64,000 nt of DNA from Roseateles violae (GTDB lineage Bacteria; Pseudomonadota; Gammaproteobacteria; Burkholderiales; Burkholderiaceae_C), in the NCBI RefSeq assembly GCF_030410485.1, contig NZ_JAUHHC010000003.1:372001-436000 (forward strand), read 5' to 3'. Both the position numbers and the translations under genes were made by a program. Within the stretch, counting starts at the first letter, position 1. Each line of letters starts with the position of its first letter. A model generated the notes under the pieces. The model made no database searches. It was not told the DNA's origin and saw only the letters and a list, made by a program, of their open reading frames with translations. Below, piece by piece: positions 47,962 to 56,951 of this stretch.

Positions 47962-50712
47962 TCAGCGCCGCTTGCCGCCGCTGGCATGCGCCTCCAGCAC
48001 ATCGGGCCGCAGCAGTTGCAGACCGCGCGCGGCATTGAAGCCGTGGATCTCCTTGACGTCGAGCTTGCGCATGAAGGTGATGATTTCCTGCGAAATCACC
48101 TGGCCCGGTACCATGATCGGGAAGCCCGGCGGATAGGGAATCACGAACTTGGCCGAGACCAGATCGGGCCCGTTCTTCAGTCGCTCGTCGACCTGGGGGT
48201 CGTTGAGCCCGAGGTACTCGCAGTTGGCATCGTCGAAGGCCAGGTAATAGGCCTCGCGCATATGGCCCTCGCAGCTCTTGCTGGCCGGATCGTCGCGGAA
48301 GGCGTCGTGGAAACGGCTGAAGTCGGGCAGGTCCGGCACGTTCTCGACCAGGTCCTTGACCCGCGCATCGAAGGCCTTGCGCGCGCCCTCACCCCCGCCG
48401 GCCAGGCGGCGATCGATGTCGCGCGAGATGTCGGCCAGGGCCTTGATCAGGTGCGCCATATCGCTGCGCGTGTTGTTGATATTGATCTGCACCAGCACGC
48501 TGTTGCGCGAGGTCTTGTTGATCTGGATGTCGTGGTCGGACGACAGCAGCGCCTTGAACTGGGTGCCGTCGAAGCCGGCATTGCCGCACAAGAGGGTGAT
48601 GCGGCTGGGGTCGAGGAAGAACTCGTCCTGGTTCAGCGCGCGGCTGATGTCGGCAATCGTCTGGCCCGGCACGACGAAGTCCTCGATCCCGCTCTTGCGG
48701 TACTCGGCCGGGATCATCTCTGCCGGCGTCGCGCAGCGGAAATACTTCGAGATCAGCGGGTGGTGGTTGATCTCGCGCCGGATCTCGATCGCCAGCTGCG
48801 TCGCCTTGCCGACCAGCTCGAAGCCCTCCAGCTCCATCTGGCGGCGTGCCAGATCGAGCGAGGCGATGATCTGCAGATTCGGCGAGGTGGAGGTGTGGGC
48901 GTAGAAAGCCTCCTTGAACGGGCCCTCGACCTTGGGCCAGTCCTGGTCCGAGCAGATGACGATCGAGCCCTGGCGCAGCGCCGACATCGACTTGTGGACC
49001 GAGTCGGTCTCGTAGACGCGCAGCCGCACCGCGTCCGGGTCGGGCCACAGCCGCGTGTCGAGCAGGGCCTGGTTGGCCGGATCGATCTCGCCGACCTCGG
49101 CCTTGAACTTGGCGTACTGCTCGCGGTAGGCCGGGCTGGCGAACAGCTTGCGCAGCGCCGCCACGCCGCCCATCGCCGTGCGCCGGCGCAGGAAGGGCGA
49201 GAAGCGGGCGAAGCCGAACCAGGCCTCGTCCCACAGGAAGACCATGTCCGGCTTGATCGCCAGCACCTCCAGCATCGTCTGCTGCACGTTTGCCACATGG
49301 CCGTCGAAGGTGCAGTTGGTCAGCACCAGCATCTTGGCCTTGTCCAGCCGTCCCTCGGCCTTCAGGGTCAGCAGCGCCTGCTTGATCGGCCGGATGCCCA
49401 GGCTGCCGTACATCGAGTACTGGGTCAGCGGGAAGGCGTCGATGTACAGCGGCTGGGCGCCGCACATGACGGCGCCGTAATGGTGCGACTTGTGGCAGTC
49501 GCGGTCGATCAGCACGATGTCGCCCGGCGTCAGGATCGCCTGGTGGACGATCTTGTTCGAGGTCGAGGTGCCGTTGGTGACGAAGAAGGCGCGGTCTGCG
49601 CCAAGCGCGCGGGCGGCCAGCTCCTGCGCGTCCTTGATATTGCCGGTCGGGTCGAGCAGGCTGTCCAGGCCGCCGGTCGTGGCCGAGGACTCGGCCAGGA
49701 ACAGATTGGTGCCGTAGAACTCGCCCATGTCGCGGATCCAGTTCGACTTGAAGATCGACTTGCCGCGCGCCACCGGCAGCGCATGGAAGGTGCCGATCGG
49801 CCGGGCCGCGTACTTCTTCAGATTGTCGAAATAGGGGGTGCGGTAGCGGTCCTTGATGCCGCCGAGGATGGACAGATGCATCTCCATCGGTTCCTCGGGG
49901 CCGTAGAACACGCGCCGCACGCCGGCGACCTCGTCGGAGCCGGCAACGGCGGCCGGATCGCGATCGGTGGTCAGATAGATGTCCAGCTCGGGCCGCAGAT
50001 GGCTCAGGACGCCGGCCAGCGCGCCGCCCAGATCACCGTCTTGCGCGTCCTCGGGCACGAACTGCGCGATCAGCTCGCGCAGCACCGGGATGTCCTGCTG
50101 GGAGTCGAAGATGAAGCCCTCGGAGACCAGCACCGCCTGGACGTTGTAGTTGAAGTTGGCAGCCAGCACCGCATCCTCGAAGCTGTCGACGGCGACGATC
50201 TCGTAGATGAACTCGTCCTCCGGGCGACGCAGGCGGCGGAAGGTTTCCTTGAGACTGGTCCAGTGCGAGCGGTCCATCGCCGCCACGACCAGCACCTCGA
50301 AATAGGGCCGCCGCCCGCTCGACAGGCCCTGCGCCGGCGGCAGCACATCGCCCATCACCGCCTCGACCTCGTCGTCCAGCGCCCAGGCCGCCGAATCCTC
50401 GCGATAGGCATTGGTCTGCAGCGCCGCGCTGATGCGCGCGGCCATGCGGTGGAAGGCCGCCCATTCGCCGCGCTTGAGCCGGTCGTTCAGCTGGTCGAGC
50501 AGGGCCTGGCCCGGATAGGCGTTCAGGCATTCGATCGGGGCCAGCTCGCGCAGGCAGCGCTGGATCTCGACCACGGCGCCGGCGTCGGAGCCCCGCCCGT
50601 CCAAGGCCCGGGCAAGCCGGGACAGCGTTCTCCATTGATCGATGCGCGCCTCCGACGCAGCGAAGTACTGCATCAGCGTTTGGGTCGTGCCGGAAGTCAT
50701 CGGTGCATTCAT
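47962..50712 (-). CDS. Long Orn/Lys/Arg-type PLP decarboxylase
   Basis: A fold-type I, PLP-dependent basic amino acid decarboxylase of 916 aa. Enterobacterial relatives are about 710-755 aa. Family blocks include GDIVLIDRDCHKSHHYG and VLTNCTFDGHVANV. The Asp contacting the pyridine is in FLWDEAWFGFARF, and the Schiff-base Lys lies in TDSVHKSMSALRQGS. The C-terminal IPYPPGFPIMVPGQ is conserved. The N-terminal 200 residues are extended and helix-rich. The ATG at 50712 has GGAG 8 nt upstream. It heads an apparent operon with two AspT-type antiporters. Which of arginine, lysine or ornithine it uses cannot be read from the sequence. Confidence 0.92.
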   Translation of the reverse strand: MNAPMTSGTTQTLMQYFAASEARIDQWRTLSRLARALDGRGSDAGAVVEIQRCLRELAPIECLNAYPGQALLDQLNDRLKRGEWAAFHRMAARISAALQTNAYREDSAAWALDDEVEAVMGDVLPPAQGLSSGRRPYFEVLVVAAMDRSHWTSLKETFRRLRRPEDEFIYEIVAVDSFEDAVLAANFNYNVQAVLVSEGFIFDSQQDIPVLRELIAQFVPEDAQDGDLGGALAGVLSHLRPELDIYLTTDRDPAAVAGSDEVAGVRRVFYGPEEPMEMHLSILGGIKDRYRTPYFDNLKKYAARPIGTFHALPVARGKSIFKSNWIRDMGEFYGTNLFLAESSATTGGLDSLLDPTGNIKDAQELAARALGADRAFFVTNGTSTSNKIVHQAILTPGDIVLIDRDCHKSHHYGAVMCGAQPLYIDAFPLTQYSMYGSLGIRPIKQALLTLKAEGRLDKAKMLVLTNCTFDGHVANVQQTMLEVLAIKPDMVFLWDEAWFGFARFSPFLRRRTAMGGVAALRKLFASPAYREQYAKFKAEVGEIDPANQALLDTRLWPDPDAVRLRVYETDSVHKSMSALRQGSIVICSDQDWPKVEGPFKEAFYAHTSTSPNLQIIASLDLARRQMELEGFELVGKATQLAIEIRREINHHPLISKYFRCATPAEMIPAEYRKSGIEDFVVPGQTIADISRALNQDEFFLDPSRITLLCGNAGFDGTQFKALLSSDHDIQINKTSRNSVLVQININNTRSDMAHLIKALADISRDIDRRLAGGGEGARKAFDARVKDLVENVPDLPDFSRFHDAFRDDPASKSCEGHMREAYYLAFDDANCEYLGLNDPQVDERLKNGPDLVSAKFVIPYPPGFPIMVPGQVISQEIITFMRKLDVKEIHGFNAARGLQLLRPDVLEAHASGGKRR

Positions 50713-50868
50713 CTGCAAGCTCCGTGTTGGGATACAAACCACCAGACCGGCGCAATCGCTGCCTGCATCCGCGCCCAACAGGCAAACGCAGCATTCGGAA
50801 CAAGGACAAGAAAGCGCCTCGCTGAATGTGACGGAGTCCGCATCGACCTAGGCAAGACCCGGCACCCA

Positions 50869-50881
50869 TGCGCACACCTCA
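50869..50881 (-). promoter_or_regulatory. Upstream ATG with ribosome binding site in the decarboxylase leader
   Basis: Shortly after the predicted transcription start, GAGG is followed 8 nt later by an ATG (first base 50869). The frame opened there is rich in arginine (about 11 in the first 44 codons) and runs past the decarboxylase start in another frame. It may be a leader ORF affecting decarboxylase translation, or a chance frame. Confidence 0.3.
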
Positions 50882-50888
50882 GTACAGG

Positions 50889-50917
50889 CTTATAGAGTTC
50901 GGCCAAGTCCGTGTCAA
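50889..50917 (-). promoter_or_regulatory. Near-consensus sigma-70 promoter of the decarboxylase-antiporter operon
   Basis: On the minus strand TTGACA (50912-50917, perfect -35), exactly 17 bp, then TATAAG (50889-50894, 5 of 6). Transcription would begin near 50882, giving a leader of about 170 nt. It is the strongest promoter match I saw in the window. Confidence 0.8.
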
Positions 50918-51157
50918 TGTCACGAAAGGCTTATGGACGTAAAGAAGTAAAGCGCTTGCGCCAGCACAAGTTCCGGCACGTCCGCGGCGCGCAATGCCGA
51001 TGAACACGGGCGCGCGGGCACCCCGGCCCATGGGGGCCAAACCTTGGGCGCCACGTGGCGGCGGGCGTTCGCAAGCCGTACATGCCGCGAAACGGGGCGA
51101 GGGTTCATGCGGCCCGCGAGGGACGGCCAGCAGCCGTCGAGTGCCGCGGAAGATCGA
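50918..51157. other. Intergenic region between the nodT-like gene and the decarboxylase promoter
   Basis: About 240 bp without a convincing gene or intrinsic terminator. It contains the 25-base motif at 50996-51020 shared with the nrdA-nrdB spacer, and GC-rich inverted segments near 51020-51060 (CCCGGCCCATGGGGGCC). Confidence 0.4.
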
Positions 51158-52600
51158 CTACTGCTTGGCCGCGTCCGGCGTGCCGGCCACCGTCAGCGGC
51201 GCGCGCTCGTCGAAGCCGCCGCCCAGCGCCAAGTAGAGGTTGACGCGCTGCAGCAATTGCTCGCTGCGCACGCGCACCAGCGCAACCTGCGCGGCGTAGA
51301 CGGCCATGTTCTGCTGCAGCACCGAACGCAGATCCGCCGAGCCGACGCGGTAGCGGATGCCGGCCAGCTCCAGCGCGCGCTGGTTCTCCACCACCGCCTG
51401 CTTGAGGATGTTCTCGCGCGCGGCCAGCGAGAAGCCGGCCGACAAGGCGTTCTCGACCTCGCCGAAGGCGCGCGCGCCGACGCGGCCGTACTCGGCCAGC
51501 GCCTGCTTCTGCTCGGCGTTGCGGATCTCGACCTGGGCCTGCAGCTGCCCGCCGCTGAAAAGCGGCGCGAGGATGGTCGCGCCGGCGCTCCAGACCGGGT
51601 TGTCGCGCTCCTTCAGCACGAACAGCTCGCTGCTGACGCTGCTGACCGCGGCGGTCAGCGAGATGCGCGGCAGCCGCGCCGCCTTCGCCTCTTCGCCGCG
51701 GTAGAAGGCGGCGGCGACGCGGCGCTCGGCGGCAATCACGTCGGGCCGGCGCTCCAGCAGCTCGGACGGCATGCCCACCGGCGGCGCGGCCGGCGGCGTG
51801 GCCAGCTCGGCCGGCACCGACAGCGCGGCGGCCGGGTAGCGGCCGACCAGGATCTCCAACGCGCGCAGCGCCTGCTGGTAAGCCTGGTCCAGGCTCTGCA
51901 CCGTGTCGCGGAAGGTTTGCAGATTCGCCTGCGCCACGCGCAGCTCGTACTCGTCGCCCACGCCGACGCGCACCCGGTCCCCGGTCAGATCGACGACCCG
52001 GGACGAGGCCTTGACGCTGTCCTCGGCCAGCGCCTTCTGCATGCGCGCCTCGGTGGCGAGGAACCAGCTCTTGGCCACCTGGGCGCTCAAGGACTGGCGC
52101 GCGTACTCGGCGTCGAGCGCGGTCGCCACATATTGCGCCTCGGCGGCGGCGGCGCCGGCGCGCACGCGGCCCCAGAGATCGAGCTCCCAGTTGGCGAAGA
52201 TGCCGACACCCTGCAGGCCGCTGGAATCGCCGCTCAGCTGCCCGCCGCCGCGCGCCATCAGATTGACCTGCGGATAGAGCAGGGCGCCGGCCGCCTTCTG
52301 GTAGGCGGCCGCCTGCTCGACCCGCGCCGCCGCGACGGCCAGGTCCGGGCTGTAGGCGAGCGCCTCCTGCACCAGCGCCTGCAGCTGCGCGTCCTTGAAG
52401 CTGGCCAGCCAGCGATCGGCCACGGCGCCGGCCGGCACGCCGGCAGAGGCCGAGGCCAGCGCGCTCCATTGCGCCGGCAGCTGCCGGTTCGGCGCCGCGC
52501 CGCGGGCCAGTTCGTCGCGCTGCGGCGGCGACTTCAGTGCGCAGCCGGCCAGCGCCAGCACGGCGGCCGCGGCGATTAGAGAAGGTCGGAGCAGGTCCAT
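51158..52600 (-). CDS. NodT-type outer-membrane efflux lipoprotein
   Basis: A TolC-like channel (480 aa) of the RND/MFS outer-membrane subunit family. The signal peptide ends in the lipobox LALAGC (Cys20), predicting a lipid-anchored trimeric duct. Two repeats of alpha-helical hairpins follow, with the characteristic ERRPDVIAAERRVAAAFYRGEEAKAARLP near the middle. It lies 7 bp after the HlyD-like gene, and the three minus-strand genes form one unit. The specific substrate is unknown. Confidence 0.92.
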   Translation of the reverse strand: MDLLRPSLIAAAAVLALAGCALKSPPQRDELARGAAPNRQLPAQWSALASASAGVPAGAVADRWLASFKDAQLQALVQEALAYSPDLAVAAARVEQAAAYQKAAGALLYPQVNLMARGGGQLSGDSSGLQGVGIFANWELDLWGRVRAGAAAAEAQYVATALDAEYARQSLSAQVAKSWFLATEARMQKALAEDSVKASSRVVDLTGDRVRVGVGDEYELRVAQANLQTFRDTVQSLDQAYQQALRALEILVGRYPAAALSVPAELATPPAAPPVGMPSELLERRPDVIAAERRVAAAFYRGEEAKAARLPRISLTAAVSSVSSELFVLKERDNPVWSAGATILAPLFSGGQLQAQVEIRNAEQKQALAEYGRVGARAFGEVENALSAGFSLAARENILKQAVVENQRALELAGIRYRVGSADLRSVLQQNMAVYAAQVALVRVRSEQLLQRVNLYLALGGGFDERAPLTVAGTPDAAKQ

Positions 52601-52607
52601 GGTGGCC

Positions 52608-53828
52608 TCAGTGCAGCTTCAGGACCAGGTAGTTCATGTACGAGGCGACCCGGATCAACACCTTGCGCAGGATGTGGATGTGGGTGCCGCTGTCGGTGTA
52701 GATCGCCGCCTGGCCGACCGCGCCGGCGGCCAGGAACAGCGCCTTGTCGCGCTCGCTGATGTCGACCTTGACCGCGTACTGGCTGGGCTGCTGGGCCAGG
52801 AAGGCGTTGAAGGGCACCTGGCCGCTGGGCAGCTGCCCCATGCCCTGGGCCCAGATGATGGAGTCGACCTTGCCCTTGATGACGGCGCCGGGGATGGTGT
52901 TCATCGTGAACTCGACCTCGTTGCCGGGTGCCACCTGGTGCAGCTCGTTCTGGCTGAACAGCGCCAGCACCTGGCCCTCGGCCTCGATCAGCGTCATCAC
53001 CGGATTGAGCGGGATGCCGGCCACGAAGGCCCCCTTGCGCAGCTGCAGATTGACCACATAGCAGTCGCAGGGCGAGGTGGTCGTCGTCTGGCTCAGCAGC
53101 CACTTGGCGTTCTCGAGCTGGGCGCGGATCTGCGCCACCTGCGAGTACTCGCCGTCGACCTTGGAACCGAGCTTCTGCAGCACCTGCTGCTCGCCGGCGA
53201 TCGCCTGCGTCTCGGCCGCGCGCGCCTGCACCTCGGTGCTGCGGATCGCGTCCAGCTGGCCTTCCAGCTCCTTGACGTCGGTCTGCGCGCGCTCAAGATC
53301 GAAGCGGTTGCCGGCGCCGGTGGCGACCAGCTCGCCGTACTGCGCGGCGCGCTTCCTGGCCAGCTCCAGCTTGGCGCTGACCTCACGACCGCGGCTGCCG
53401 GCCTGTGCGATCGCGCCGCGCGACTCGGCGATCTTGCCGCGTGCGCCCTTCAGCGATTCCTCGACCTCGCGCTGCGAGCCCTGGGCCGTCGCCAGCTGGG
53501 CCGTCAGCACATTGACGTCGATCTGGTAGGGGGTCGGGTCGATCTTGAACAGCACGTCACCCTTCTTGACCAGGCGGTTGCCCTCCTCGACCGGCACCTC
53601 GATCACCCGGCCCTTGACCTGCGAGACGATGGGGATCTGGTATTTGTAGACGCGCAGATTGGCCGAGGACGGCGCGAACACGTTCAAGGACAGGATCAGG
53701 ATCGTCAGGGCGACGATGGGGATGATGACGACCGTCACCTTGCTGGCCGTGTTCCAGGGCAGCCATTTGTACTTGATGAAGATCAGCCAGACGAAGAAGG
53801 AGTAGATGCCAAGAATCAGGATGTCCAT
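52608..53828 (-). CDS. HlyD-family membrane fusion protein (YibH-like)
   Basis: A periplasmic adaptor (406 aa). It starts with two close hydrophobic segments (about 4-19 and 28-52), then a half-lipoyl domain (YQIPIVSQVKGRVIEVPVEEGNRLVKKGDVLFKIDPTPYQ). A long alpha-hairpin (about 95-240) and a second barrel segment (WLLSQTTTTSPCDCYVVNLQLRKGAFV) follow. The arrangement with a DUF3302 protein matches E. coli yibH-yibI. It should bridge an inner-membrane partner and the NodT channel. Its ATG directly follows the stop of the DUF3302 gene. Confidence 0.9.
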   Translation of the reverse strand: MDILILGIYSFFVWLIFIKYKWLPWNTASKVTVVIIPIVALTILILSLNVFAPSSANLRVYKYQIPIVSQVKGRVIEVPVEEGNRLVKKGDVLFKIDPTPYQIDVNVLTAQLATAQGSQREVEESLKGARGKIAESRGAIAQAGSRGREVSAKLELARKRAAQYGELVATGAGNRFDLERAQTDVKELEGQLDAIRSTEVQARAAETQAIAGEQQVLQKLGSKVDGEYSQVAQIRAQLENAKWLLSQTTTTSPCDCYVVNLQLRKGAFVAGIPLNPVMTLIEAEGQVLALFSQNELHQVAPGNEVEFTMNTIPGAVIKGKVDSIIWAQGMGQLPSGQVPFNAFLAQQPSQYAVKVDISERDKALFLAAGAVGQAAIYTDSGTHIHILRKVLIRVASYMNYLVLKLH

Positions 53829-54398
53829 TTAGACGACACCTTTCTGCTCTGTCGCGACGCGCGCCTGCTCGTCGGCACGGAGCTCGTCGAGCGCGTCCTT
53901 CAGCGCCTTGAGTTTCGGCGGCAGCGCGCCGCGCGCCTCGATCGCGTCGAGGTCCTCGCGCAGATGGACGATTTCCTCGCGCACCAGTTCGCCCTTGCTG
54001 TGCTTCTGGGCCATCTCGTCGTAGTAGTCCTCGTGCTTGTCGGTGCCATAGGCCATCCGGTGGGCGACGGGCTTGGTGTAGGCCCACAGCCAGGCCAGCG
54101 GCCACAGCAGGCCGCCGAAGACGAGGGAGAGCAGGCACAAGGTGGTGATCGCGGCCGTCTGCGGGTGATGGCGCTTGTGGGCGATCTTCTCCGGCATCAC
54201 GTGGACGACCCAGAAGACCACGATGACCACGACCGGAACGACGATCAGGACAATGATCGCCATCACGTCGGCGACCTTGTCGACGAAACTGCTGTCGGCG
54301 GCTCGCGCCAGCGAGGCGTTCAGCAGCAGCGCCAGGCTGCCCAGCAGACGCAGCGCCAGACGCTGCGATCGCGCTGAATGCGGTTGAGAAAGCATCAT
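53829..54398 (-). CDS. DUF3302 inner-membrane protein (YibI-like)
   Basis: A 189-residue protein. A possible N-terminal signal peptide (about residues 1-33, ending ARA) is followed by two strong membrane helices (about 46-68 and 85-108). A charged coiled-coil-prone tail follows (HSKGELVREEIVHLREDLDAI). DUF3302 proteins such as E. coli YibI pair with HlyD-type adaptors and have no assigned function. Two ATGs are adjacent: GAGGAGG sits immediately before the first (54398), so the second (54395) may be the real start. Confidence 0.85.
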   Translation of the reverse strand: MMLSQPHSARSQRLALRLLGSLALLLNASLARAADSSFVDKVADVMAIIVLIVVPVVVIVVFWVVHVMPEKIAHKRHHPQTAAITTLCLLSLVFGGLLWPLAWLWAYTKPVAHRMAYGTDKHEDYYDEMAQKHSKGELVREEIVHLREDLDAIEARGALPPKLKALKDALDELRADEQARVATEQKGVV

Positions 54399-54673
54399 CC
54401 CTCCTCGCCGTGTCCGGCTTCACCAGCATGCACATCGTTCCCGGACGATCGCTGCCCGGGATCGGGCGCAGAATACACCTGATTCGCGGCATCGCAGTAC
54501 GGCTCGGGTGACAAGTCATGACCGGGGTCTGGTCTTGCCTGCCGCCTCGTCCGAGTTATAGCGCAGGATGGTCGCCGGCCATGTTGCCGCGAGGCCTGTT
54601 GTTGCGGCGACGCTGCGAACATCGGGCCTGGCGGCCGTCGCGTCCTCGTCCATCGCCAAGCCAGGAGGATTCC

Positions 54674-55081
54674 ATGCAGTTCCACCGCGGCCGACTGATC
54701 GATCATGTGCATTTCCGCGTCGCCGACCTCGAGGCCAGCAAGCGCTTCTACCGCGCGGTGCTGGCCGCGCTCGGCAGGCCGCAGCTGTTCCAGGAAAGCG
54801 CCGACCACTTCAATGCCGACGAGCTCTGGTTCGACCGCGCCGACGGCCCGGTCTCGCGCATCCATCTGGCCTTCCAGGCGGCCGACCGCGCGATGGTCGA
54901 GGCCTTCCACGCGGCGGCGCTGGCCGCCGGCGGCCGCGACAACGGCGCGCCGGGCGAGCGCCCTTACCACCCCGGCTACTACGCCGCCTTCGTGCTCGAT
55001 CCGGACGGCAACAATATCGAGGCCGTATTTCACGGTCCGGCGCGGCGCTCGGCCGACAGCGTCGTCGTGACGGCGCCCTGA
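54674..55081 (+). CDS. VOC-superfamily (glyoxalase-like) protein
   Basis: A 135-residue vicinal-oxygen-chelate protein. Paired beta-alpha-beta-beta-beta modules are evident: the first begins IDHVHFRVADLEASKRFYRAVL with a likely metal His, and the second ends AAFVLDPDGNNIEAVFHG with a likely metal Glu. Members include glyoxalases, dioxygenases and resistance proteins, and the sequence does not choose among them. AGGAGG at 54663-54668 fixes the ATG at 54674. It is divergent from the DUF3302 operon. Confidence 0.9.
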   Translation: MQFHRGRLIDHVHFRVADLEASKRFYRAVLAALGRPQLFQESADHFNADELWFDRADGPVSRIHLAFQAADRAMVEAFHAAALAAGGRDNGAPGERPYHPGYYAAFVLDPDGNNIEAVFHGPARRSADSVVVTAP

Positions 55082-55134
55082 GCCGCCCCATTCCGGCGCC
55101 ATCGGCTAAAATCGCGGCTCTGCGGACAAGAACG

Positions 55135-55170
55135 ACGGCCTGGGGCATGCAGCCCGCGGGCCGTTTTCTC
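55135..55170 (+). terminator. Hairpin plus T-tract in the leader of the small secreted protein gene
   Basis: An outer stem ACGGCC/GGCCGT (55135-55140, 55159-55164) encloses an inner stem GGGC/GCCC, followed by TTTTCTCTT. A -10-like TAAAAT lies at 55107-55112 but has no clear -35. It may terminate the VOC gene (54 bp after its stop), attenuate the gene at 55213, or end a short RNA. Confidence 0.7.
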
Positions 55171-55212
55171 TTGCCCGATTCCTGCCCTTCAAGCAGCCAC
55201 TGGACTAATACC

Positions 55213-55599
55213 ATGTACCGCTGTGTCTCCCCGCTGCTCGCCGCCTTCGCGGCCGGCGTCGTCAGCATCTCGGCCCAGGCCCAGGTGCACCGCCCCTTCC
55301 CCGTCCAGGCCCTGCGCGGCGAGCTGGTCGTGCTGCAGACGCCCGATGTCGCGCTGAACGGCCGGCCCGCCAAGCTGGCGCCCGGCGCGCGCCTGCGCGG
55401 CGACACCAATCTGCTGCTGCAGCCGGCGGCCGTCGCCGGCCAGAAGCTGATCGTCCACTACACGGTCGATCCGAACGGCCTGCTGATGGATGTCTGGGTG
55501 CTGAACCCGGCCGAGCTGGCCAACAAGGTCTGGCCCCGCACGCCGCAGGAGGCGGCCGCCTGGTCCTTCGATCAGGCCTCGCAGATCTGGACGCGGTGA
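55213..55599 (+). CDS. Small secreted protein of unknown function
   Basis: A 128-residue protein with a clear Sec signal peptide (residues 1-23, ending SAQAQ). The mature part, about 105 aa, has mainly beta-strand propensity ([50 protein letters not shown]) and no cysteine. I do not recognise a named domain; similar short periplasmic proteins occur next to miaB in related bacteria. It ends 5 bp before the miaB start. The leader carries a terminator-like hairpin. Confidence 0.82.
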   Translation: MYRCVSPLLAAFAAGVVSISAQAQVHRPFPVQALRGELVVLQTPDVALNGRPAKLAPGARLRGDTNLLLQPAAVAGQKLIVHYTVDPNGLLMDVWVLNPAELANKVWPRTPQEAAAWSFDQASQIWTR

Positions 55600-55604
55600 A
55601 GCCC

Positions 55605-56951
55605 ATGAGCACGAAGAAAGTATTCATCAAGACCTTCGGCTGCCAGATGAACGAGTACGACTCGGACAAGATGGCCGACGTGATGGGCGCCGCCCAGGGC
55701 TACGAGAAGACCGACGACCCGGAGCAGGCCGATCTGATCCTGTTCAACACCTGCTCGGTGCGCGAGAAGGCGCAGGAGAAGGTGTTCAGCGACCTCGGCC
55801 GCGTCAAGCATCTGAAGGCCAAGGGCGTGATGATCGGCGTCGGCGGCTGCGTCGCCTCTCAGGAGGGCGCCGCCATCATCGAACGCGCGCCCTATGTGGA
55901 CGTGGTCTTCGGCCCGCAGACCCTGCATCGCCTGCCGCAGATGCTGGCCGCGCGCCAGGAGCAGCGCCGCCCGCAGGTCGACATCAGCTTCCCCGAGATC
56001 GAGAAGTTCGACAATCTGCCGCCCGCCAAGGTCGAGGGCGCGAGCGCCTTCGTCTCCATCATGGAAGGCTGCTCCAAGTACTGTTCCTACTGCGTCGTGC
56101 CCTACACGCGCGGCGAGGAGGTCTCACGCCCCTTCGAGGACGTGCTGACCGAGATCGCCGGCCTGGCCGACCAGGGCGTGATGGAGATCAATCTGCTGGG
56201 CCAGAACGTCAATGCCTACCGCGGAAGGATGGGCGACACCAGCGAATACGCGGACCTGGCCCTGCTGCTGGAATACGCGGCCGAGATCCCCGGCATCCAG
56301 CGCCTGCGCTTCACCACCAGCCACCCGAACGAGTTCAGCCAGCGCCTGGTCGAGGCCTATGCCAAGGTGCCGCAGCTGGTCAACCATCTGCACCTGCCGG
56401 TCCAGCATGGCAGCGACCGCATCCTGATGGCGATGAAGCGCGGCTACACGGCGCTGGAGTTCAAGAGCACGATCCGCAAGCTGCGCGCGATCCGGCCCGA
56501 TATCCGCATCGCCAGCGACTTCATCGTCGGCTTTCCCGGCGAGACGCAGGAAGACCACGACAAGCTGATGAAGCTGGTGCACGACGTCGGCTTCGACCAG
56601 AGCTTCTCCTTCATCTTCAGCCCGCGCCCCGGCACGCCGGCCGCGGCGCTGGAAGACCTGACGCCTTACGAAGAGAAGGTGCGGCGCCTGCAGGAACTGC
56701 AGGCGGCAATCGAGGCCCATGCGGTGACGATCAGCGAGAAGATGGTTGGCAAGACCGAGCGCATCCTGGTCAGCGGCCATTCCCGCAAGGACCCGAACGA
56801 GCTGATGGGCCGCACCGAGTGCAACCGCATCGTCAACTTCAAGGGTCAGCCGCGGCTGATGAACCAGCTGATCGACGTCCGCATCACCCAGGCCTTCGCG
56901 CATTCGCTGCGCGGCGAGGTGCTGATCAACGAGGATCTCGTCAACGCCTGA
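55605..56951 (+). CDS. miaB: tRNA-2-methylthio-N6-dimethylallyladenosine synthase MiaB
   Basis: A radical-SAM methylthiotransferase (448 aa) that modifies A37 of tRNAs. The N-terminal MTTase domain holds the three cluster cysteines in [20 protein letters not shown] and GGCVAS. The radical-SAM cysteines are [17 protein letters not shown] near residue 155. A C-terminal TRAM domain begins near 380 ([11 protein letters not shown]). The ATG at 55605 is chosen; a GTG three codons upstream is possible. The stop region overlaps the opposite-strand gene by 11 bp. Confidence 0.97.
   Translation: MSTKKVFIKTFGCQMNEYDSDKMADVMGAAQGYEKTDDPEQADLILFNTCSVREKAQEKVFSDLGRVKHLKAKGVMIGVGGCVASQEGAAIIERAPYVDVVFGPQTLHRLPQMLAARQEQRRPQVDISFPEIEKFDNLPPAKVEGASAFVSIMEGCSKYCSYCVVPYTRGEEVSRPFEDVLTEIAGLADQGVMEINLLGQNVNAYRGRMGDTSEYADLALLLEYAAEIPGIQRLRFTTSHPNEFSQRLVEAYAKVPQLVNHLHLPVQHGSDRILMAMKRGYTALEFKSTIRKLRAIRPDIRIASDFIVGFPGETQEDHDKLMKLVHDVGFDQSFSFIFSPRPGTPAAALEDLTPYEEKVRRLQELQAAIEAHAVTISEKMVGKTERILVSGHSRKDPNELMGRTECNRIVNFKGQPRLMNQLIDVRITQAFAHSLRGEVLINEDLVNA

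Noticed and set aside
47932-50895. A 987-codon plus-strand frame opposite the decarboxylase
   Set aside because: Antisense shadow. Residue composition is Arg/Leu/Gln/His-biased, and no start signal was seen.
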